Source of the DNA: JAXMEB01 sp046348545
GTDB taxonomy: Bacteria > Pseudomonadota > Gammaproteobacteria > Berkiellales > Berkiellaceae
Reading direction: 5' to 3'
Length of the DNA stretch: 64,000 bases
Assembly (NCBI GenBank): GCA_046348545.1
Contig: JAXMEB010000003.1
Coordinates: 620,001-684,000, forward strand
Shown here in pieces: positions 59,716 through 64,000 of this stretch. Both the position numbers and the translations under genes were made by a program. Each line of letters starts with the position of its first letter. The stretch's first letter is position 1. A model generated the notes under the pieces. The model was given only the letters and a program-made list of their open reading frames with translations, made no database searches and was not told where the DNA came from.

Positions 59716-60525
59716 ATGAAGGCATGCGCAGGATTAAAAATAGCAAACACTAAAATGAAGCATCCTGATGAATACTTTGAGAAAACAAGAGAGAGAAAAC
59801 GTCATCCGCTACTTGTGTCTGCAATAAATTGTATTAAAGATATCAAAAGTAAAAAGCACTATCGTCAAAAGCTAGACGTTCTTAGGGCTGCAGATTTAGG
59901 ATGTGGGTCGGGTGGTGATACCTTGTATCTCTTGGAAGAAGGATATGATGTCACTGCTGTTGATATTGAAGAAGCTGCTCTAAATATTGTTTCTCAAAGG
60001 GCATATTCTGAAAATTTACCGTCCCCCAAATTAATTTGTGGGCGCATGGAGGAGCTGAAAAGTTCTGTGCAATTTGATTTAATCTCCTCTAATTTGGCGC
60101 TTCCTTATGTGGGACCAGTTCATTTTCTCAAGATATGGTCTAAAATAGTGCAGTATATTCGCTTTGGGGGTGTTTTTTCAGGACAATTTTTTGGCAATGC
60201 TCATGAATGGAGCAAAGACAAAAGTATAAAATTTTTAGATATTGCAACGCTTAAATTTTTGTTTCGAGGATGGTTTAGCATGGCTCATATTTCAGAAGAA
60301 AAAGGCAGGGCTATTTCTTCTCTAGGGGGCGCGCCATATTGGCATCAATATGATGTGATTGCAGTGAGAACCCCCATCGCCCCTGAAAAGCCATTGCTCA
60401 AGTATTATGAGTTTAAGCAGCTTTCAGAAAAGGCTGATTCGACTGAAGCGGAAGATTCAGAGATAAAGCCTACTCCGAGTAAACTTAAGTGTAAGCGTTT
60501 AGGGATATATACCCTTCACAGCTGA
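59716..60525 (+). CDS. SAM-dependent methyltransferase, unknown substrate
   Basis: 269 residues; ATG at 59716 or 59755 may be the start, neither with a good ribosome binding site. Class I methyltransferase motif I is ADLGCGSGGDTLYLLEEGYD, followed by VTAVDIEEAAL (acidic residue for the ribose) and FDLISSNLALPYVGP. The general style resembles TehB-like methyltransferases. The last six codons, including the stop (IYTLHS), are read from the family A repeat that begins at 60508, so the original C-terminus may be lost. Confidence 0.82.
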   Translation: MKACAGLKIANTKMKHPDEYFEKTRERKRHPLLVSAINCIKDIKSKKHYRQKLDVLRAADLGCGSGGDTLYLLEEGYDVTAVDIEEAALNIVSQRAYSENLPSPKLICGRMEELKSSVQFDLISSNLALPYVGPVHFLKIWSKIVQYIRFGGVFSGQFFGNAHEWSKDKSIKFLDIATLKFLFRGWFSMAHISEEKGRAISSLGGAPYWHQYDVIAVRTPIAPEKPLLKYYEFKQLSEKADSTEAEDSEIKPTPSKLKCKRLGIYTLHS

Positions 60526-60635
60526 ATTTTCGGGGTTGTTGCCTTTGCGATTCTCATCGCAGTCATGTACTTTGTGTACACTCCTGCGTCTCGAACGCTC
60601 GGCGCCTACCCGAAAAATCATCTGTTGTGGGTATA
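60508..60635 (+). repeat. Family A dispersed repeat, reference copy
   Basis: 128-bp copy from TATACCCTTCACAGCTGAA to CATCTGTTGTGGGTATA. It is nearly identical to 21078-21205, 25412-25539 and most of 54508-54635. Terminal inverted repeats of about 27 bases share TATACCC, ACAG, TGA and TTTTCGGG. The centre can form CGCAG..GTAC-TTTGT-GTAC..CTGCG. TA dinucleotides extend both ends (ATATATACCC and GGGTATATATAC). Confidence 0.88.
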
Positions 60636-60676
60636 TATACAAAGGAATCAGGCATGGTATAGTTTGTTTTCTGGAT

Positions 60677-60696
60677 TCCCGCTTTCGCGGGAATGA
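60677..60696. repeat. Palindrome of the ATTCCCGC type
   Basis: ATTCCCGC-TTTC-GCGGGAAT, a hairpin sequence of a kind dispersed in many bacterial genomes. Only one copy is seen in this window. Confidence 0.5.
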
Positions 60697-60743
60697 CTAC
60701 CTAAATGTGATTTGAATTACACGTAGCAGCACTTGCAACTTTA

Positions 60744-60778
60744 GGGACACGCCCTAGTTTGCGTGCCTTTAATTTTTT
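60744..60778 (+). terminator. Possible terminator, plus strand
   Basis: GG(GA)CACGC pairs with GCGTGCC (two-base bulge), followed by TTTAATTTTTT. It would end transcripts from the pip-methyltransferase side and overlaps the tatC stop by two bases. Confidence 0.5.
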
Positions 60779-61514
60779 AAATATCAAAGGGAGCTAAAAT
60801 CTCCCTTTTCCGATGCTGCCACTGATAAACACCGACACCTAGTTCAAAGAGTCCCCATAACGGTAGTGCGAGCATGATTTGAGAAATCACATCAGGTGGG
60901 GTCAAAATCATGCCAATCGTGAAGGCAGCTACGATCACATGTGGCCTTTTTTTCTTGAGTTGCTCTATCTTAAGCAGTCTTGTCTTTAATAAAATATAAG
61001 TAACGAGGGGCACCTGAAAGCAGGCGCCGAAGCTGAGCGTTAGGGCCAGCACAAAATCCAGATAATAATGCATATCCGTCATCATCATGACCGAGGATGG
61101 CGTGATTGATTGGAAAAAGCCAAGTGCCATAGGGCAAACTACAAAATAGGCAAAGCTCATGCCAATGAACAGCAAACAACAACTGATGACGAGGATGGGC
61201 CGAATCATTCGCTTCTCGGTTGGGTAAAGGGCCGGCGCAATGAAAGCCCAAAATTGATACAGCAAAAAAGGAGCTGATAATAATAAAGACGAAAAAAATG
61301 CCAGCTTTAATGGGGTTGTAAAAGGGGTTGTGACGTGCGTAGCAATTAAACGTTGACTTTCATGTCCACTGTTCAAAAGTGGCTTGGCAATTAGGTTAAA
61401 TAGATCTTGAGAAAAAAATAACAAAATACAAAACAAGATTGTGACCAGAGATACAGACCACATCAATCTTTTTTTAAACTCGATGAGATGGGGCAACCAG
61501 GCTTTAAATTTCAT
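60777..61514 (-). CDS. tatC: Twin-arginine translocase subunit TatC
   Basis: Polytopic membrane receptor for twin-arginine signal peptides, 245 residues, six hydrophobic segments. It shows HLIEFKKRLMWS near the start with the conserved Glu and Arg, TPFTTPLKLAFFSSLLLSAP, PFLLYQFWAFIAPALYP and GACFQVPLVTYILLK. The start overlaps the tatB stop by a few bases. tatA-tatB-tatC is on one strand. Confidence 0.96.
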   Translation of the reverse strand: MKFKAWLPHLIEFKKRLMWSVSLVTILFCILLFFSQDLFNLIAKPLLNSGHESQRLIATHVTTPFTTPLKLAFFSSLLLSAPFLLYQFWAFIAPALYPTEKRMIRPILVISCCLLFIGMSFAYFVVCPMALGFFQSITPSSVMMMTDMHYYLDFVLALTLSFGACFQVPLVTYILLKTRLLKIEQLKKKRPHVIVAAFTIGMILTPPDVISQIMLALPLWGLFELGVGVYQWQHRKREILAPFDI

Positions 61515-61662
61515 CTTTTTTTAATTCATCTGCAAATTGACGGATGCTTCGTGCCCAACGGCCGAGCGCTTGAGCAATCTCAGGTAACTGTTTTGGTGGA
61601 AACACCAGAAAGGTTACCATCAACACCAGCACACATTCCCAAAAGCCAATCCCAAAAAACAT
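61504..61662 (-). CDS. tatB: Twin-arginine translocase subunit TatB, very short form
   Basis: A 52-residue protein beginning MFFGIGFWECVLVLMV. It has the TatB hallmarks: short membrane helix with an acidic residue (Glu9), hinge FPPKQLPE, then an amphipathic helix (ALGRWARSIRQFADELKK). E. coli TatB has 171 residues; here everything after the amphipathic helix is missing. The frame is intact between a good start and a stop that overlaps tatC, so it looks like a natural minimal TatB. Its start is four bases after the tatA stop. Confidence 0.88.
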   Translation of the reverse strand: MFFGIGFWECVLVLMVTFLVFPPKQLPEIAQALGRWARSIRQFADELKKDEI

Positions 61663-61665
61663 CGT

Positions 61666-61833
61666 TTATTTCTCTTCAGTTGGGATATTACCCTCTTTGA
61701 GGCCTTTGCGAAAACCGTGCATTGCCTTACCAAAATCTTCACCAAGTGTACGAAGCTTTTTGGTGCCAAACAGTAACACAACAATCAAGAAAATCAGTAA
61801 TAAAGAACCGGGACTGATACCGCTGATACCCAT
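61666..61833 (-). CDS. tatA: Twin-arginine translocase pore subunit TatA
   Basis: A 55-residue protein beginning MGISGISPGSLLLIFLIVVL: membrane helix, then FGTKKLRTLGEDFGKAMHGF, the TatA hinge and amphipathic helix, and a short charged tail ending TEEK. TatA forms the transient passage for folded proteins. First gene of tatABC; hinT lies nine bases upstream on the same strand. Confidence 0.92.
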   Translation of the reverse strand: MGISGISPGSLLLIFLIVVLLFGTKKLRTLGEDFGKAMHGFRKGLKEGNIPTEEK

Positions 61834-61842
61834 ATTAATCTC

Positions 61843-62178
61843 CTAAAAACCAGGCAAATGGCCTGGACCACCTAAGATGTGAAAATGTAAATGAAATACT
61901 TCTTGTCCCGCACCGGGGCCACTATTGGCAATGACTCTAAAATCACTGAGTCCTGCTTGCTTTGCAAATCGCTGTAAGGAGACCATCACATGTCCTAACA
62001 AGGCTGCATGTGATGCATTCGCTTCTTTTAAGCTGCTGATATGTTCATGCGTGATAGCCAGCAGATGTGTGGGCGCTTTGGGACGGATGTCTTTAATGAC
62101 ATAGAGCTTGTCATCTTCGTATAGCTTCTCAGTCGGTATATCATTGTTGGATAACTTGCAAAAAATGCAATCCGTCAT
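61843..62178 (-). CDS. hinT: HIT-family purine nucleoside phosphoramidase
   Basis: 111 residues. It begins MTDCIFCKLSNNDIPTEKLY and ends with the histidine triad HLHFHILGG, catalytic in hydrolysis of adenosine phosphoramidates and lysyl-AMP. SGPGAGQEVFHLHFH fits the HinT branch. It is upstream of tatA on the same strand. Confidence 0.95.
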   Translation of the reverse strand: MTDCIFCKLSNNDIPTEKLYEDDKLYVIKDIRPKAPTHLLAITHEHISSLKEANASHAALLGHVMVSLQRFAKQAGLSDFRVIANSGPGAGQEVFHLHFHILGGPGHLPGF

Positions 62179-62222
62179 AGAGGCTCCCTTCTGTGGGTTA
62201 CTTAACTTTGGCTAATAGTATC

Positions 62223-62813
62223 CTAAAAAATCCAATAGGCACAGAGATACATGCTGGCCAGGCCGGCTAAAAAGCCACATAAATGTCCCTCCCACGAAGT
62301 TCTTTCCTCTGTTGGGAAGAGACTGAGGAGTATACCTCCAAAATAATATAAGGCGATTGAGGCCAGCAGAATCGAAATAAAAGATGGCTGCTCAAAGGCG
62401 AGCAGCATGATGAAGCTGAAATAACCTGATACGAGGGCGCTTGCCCCCAAATGAATGCCTCGACGCCCCACCAACCAGACTGCAAATCCCCCTAGTCCCG
62501 CAATGAGCCCAGTTGCCCAGCAAAAGACATCTAGACCCAGCGTCATCATAAATAGGCCCAGTGCGAAAAGAGGAACGGAATTAAAGAATAAGTGATTAAA
62601 GTTACTATGAAGAATAGGTGAAAAGACAATCCCAATGAGTCCAAAAGGGTGACGAGGCAAGATCCCGAGGATGTTCAAGCGAGATCCAGTCATCCAATTC
62701 ACAATATTGAATGCCCATAGCACGGCCATCATGGTGAGCATTTCAGGCATCACCGTTTGCGCATCGGTTACGAATAGAGACATTTCAGAGCTGGCTTGTT
62801 TTAGAAAACTCAT
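62223..62813 (-). CDS. Rhomboid-family intramembrane serine protease
   Basis: About 196 residues from ATG 62813 (a TTG at 62870 with GGAGA close by would add 19 residues). Six hydrophobic segments. Family signs in order are HSNFNHLFFNSVPL (conserved His and Asn that bind the oxyanion), GASALVSGY with the catalytic Ser in the GxS motif, and GHLCGFLAG with the catalytic His. Substrates cannot be read from sequence. Adjacent to hinT and convergent with no gene. Confidence 0.88.
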   Translation of the reverse strand: MSFLKQASSEMSLFVTDAQTVMPEMLTMMAVLWAFNIVNWMTGSRLNILGILPRHPFGLIGIVFSPILHSNFNHLFFNSVPLFALGLFMMTLGLDVFCWATGLIAGLGGFAVWLVGRRGIHLGASALVSGYFSFIMLLAFEQPSFISILLASIALYYFGGILLSLFPTEERTSWEGHLCGFLAGLASMYLCAYWIF

Positions 62814-62881
62814 CGGGCACAATTGGCAATTTAAAGTACTTAGAATAGTTTCATGTTTGAAATACTGCAAGTCTCCAATTT

Positions 62882-63949
62882 TTATACTTCAAGCTTGCGG
62901 ACCTTCTCCCCGGTCTCTGAAATATCTTTACGCTTTCGTTTGCTGCCTGTACATTTAGCTTTTGAGTTAAAATCAATCACAATGTTAGGCTTGTTTTCCG
63001 CAGGTAAAATTTCGATATTTTCAGCTGGTTGGCTCTCCTTATTAGCTGTCATTTCTTCAAGAACCTTTGCTAAATTAATTATTTTAAGCTTTGTAGCTTG
63101 AAGATCTTTCAGTTTTTTTTCTGATTCAATTTTTATAGTTTTGAGGTGTTCTGCAAAAGCAAGGTTCTTTTCGACACGTTGGAATTTTCTTTCATTTTTC
63201 TTCTTTTGGTGTTCAAGTTTGAGCTTGGTCAAATCCCTTTTTAACTGTACATATTGCTCGGCTCTATTAATAAGATTTGTTGTAATACCAAGGCTTAAAA
63301 TGGTATAGATTGAATAGGGATCGGAGGCGGTGAGATGGCGAATTGCTTCAGCTATGAAACAAGACGTGGTTGCTTTTAATACGGAACTGATCATCGCTCC
63401 CCAGCCCTTACCATCTTTATAGTGTTTGAATGAATTTGGAATGCCACGAATTAGCTGCATTAGACATGATCCAAATCCAATTCCTCCGGTTAAGAATGTG
63501 AACGCGGCCCATACGCAATCTAATGCGATAGATAGAGTGGATTCCTTCAATGTGGGGCTATACACTTTTTTTAATTCTGCATTAATACTCATGAGTATTT
63601 GTTGCTTATGATTTTTTAGCTGGGCAATTTCCAATTGAATTTCATGTTGCCGAGCTTGATCCGCCTGGATGAGCGCCTGCTCATCACTAACAATGGATTT
63701 TTGAATTGTTTGAAATTCCTGAAATAATTTAGAAAATTTTCCCTGAATAAGGTCAAGTTTTAAAGACTCTGGATCGGTGTTGAGTATCTTGCGTGTACAC
63801 TCAAGGCGGTTTCTGGTTTCTTCAAAATAGATTCTAAAGGGTTGAAATTCTTCTTTTGCAGCAGCTTCATCCATAAGTGTACTCATTTTGCGGAATAAAT
63901 CGTCCCTCTCATCAGAATTAGGTTTTGAAGTCATCGAATTGTTGATCAT
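62882..63949 (-). CDS. Coiled-coil protein with central hydrophobic region and basic, NLS-like tail
   Basis: About 355 residues from ATG 63949, chosen because AGGTGA lies five bases upstream (an ATG at 63979 is in frame without such a site). The N-terminal half is helical and charged, residues about 135-215 hold weakly hydrophobic segments (CVWAAFTFLTGGIGFGS), and about 225-305 is a Lys/Glu coiled coil. The tail has NIVIDF at 322-327 and KRKRK at 337-341, like a SUMO-interacting core and a nuclear localisation signal. I do not recognise the family. It resembles the tail design of the Ulp1-like protein in this window. Confidence 0.7.
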   Translation of the reverse strand: MINNSMTSKPNSDERDDLFRKMSTLMDEAAAKEEFQPFRIYFEETRNRLECTRKILNTDPESLKLDLIQGKFSKLFQEFQTIQKSIVSDEQALIQADQARQHEIQLEIAQLKNHKQQILMSINAELKKVYSPTLKESTLSIALDCVWAAFTFLTGGIGFGSCLMQLIRGIPNSFKHYKDGKGWGAMISSVLKATTSCFIAEAIRHLTASDPYSIYTILSLGITTNLINRAEQYVQLKRDLTKLKLEHQKKKNERKFQRVEKNLAFAEHLKTIKIESEKKLKDLQATKLKIINLAKVLEEMTANKESQPAENIEILPAENKPNIVIDFNSKAKCTGSKRKRKDISETGEKVRKLEV

Positions 63950-64000
63950 TGCTGTCACCTTAGATTTCAAAGTAGTCATTATGGAAAATGTGGCTTAAAA

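Noticed and set aside
9503..60635. CRISPR array
   Set aside because: The repeats are dispersed over 50 kb in both orientations, not tandem with short unique spacers, and no cas gene is present.
1..64000. tRNA or rRNA genes
   Set aside because: GGTTCGA-type sequences seen (for example in hemX, the LRR gene and bipA) are inside coding frames and have no cloverleaf around them. No rRNA sequence was recognised. A tRNAscan run would be decisive.

Overview
The window is about 64 kb of a moderately AT-rich gammaproteobacterial chromosome. Most core genes match gammaproteobacterial families in sequence and order: fmt-def, dprA-smg-topA-tsaC, hemXY-fpr, rho-trxA, gpmI-envC-ctpA, yibN-grxC-secB-gpsA with trmL, and tatABC. 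Between them lie proteins of eukaryotic type: a dual-specificity phosphatase with a PPxY motif, an F-box-like plus leucine-rich-repeat protein, and a Ulp1/C48 cysteine protease with nuclear-localisation-like and SUMO-interaction-like tails. This mix suggests a host-associated, probably intracellular member, with the Legionellales/Coxiellales area the best guess. That placement is inference; no rRNA or tRNA gene is present to settle it.

Layout. 1-2 kb: glyS (cut by the window edge) and glyQ. 2-3.5 kb: a small module bracketed by a 29-bp direct repeat, holding two paralogous small membrane proteins, a broken third gene and a MITE-like inverted-repeat element. 3.4-9.4 kb: two large unrecognised proteins, then the phosphatase and the F-box/LRR protein. 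9.5-19.7 kb: trkH-trkA, def-fmt, LysM protein, dprA, smg, topA, tsaC. 19.7-22 kb: a DUF4143 ATPase and a repeat-rich gap with a truncated IS630-type transposase. 22-25.4 kb: hemX-hemY-fpr. 25.4-27.9 kb: the Ulp1-like protease and an unknown protein between inverted copies of a dispersed repeat. 27.9-35 kb: rho, trxA, hemB, a fatty-acid-hydroxylase-family protein, elbB, rpoH and an exported SAM-hydrolase-family protein. 35-44 kb: ctpA-envC-gpmI, yibN-grxC-secB-gpsA, trmL, an Lpp-like lipoprotein and an L,D-transpeptidase. 44-51 kb: a ten-gene MSHA-type pilus cluster. 51-64 kb: corA, glnA, tusA, a PP-loop protein, bipA, pip, a methyltransferase, tatABC, hinT, a rhomboid protease and a coiled-coil protein with a basic tail.

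The most distinctive structural signal is a dispersed repeat family of about 128 bp (family A) with imperfect terminal inverted repeats that begin TATACCC and contain TTTTCGGG, and a central nested hairpin. I count eight copies with both ends (three of them structurally variant or shortened) and two end fragments, plus two copies of a related family B. Members swap ends and internal modules, lie mostly at gene 3' ends, and in several places supply the stop codon or the C-terminal codons of the adjacent gene. The main biological interest is the set of probable host-directed proteins next to these repeats. The functions proposed for them rest on motifs read by eye and have not been checked against databases.
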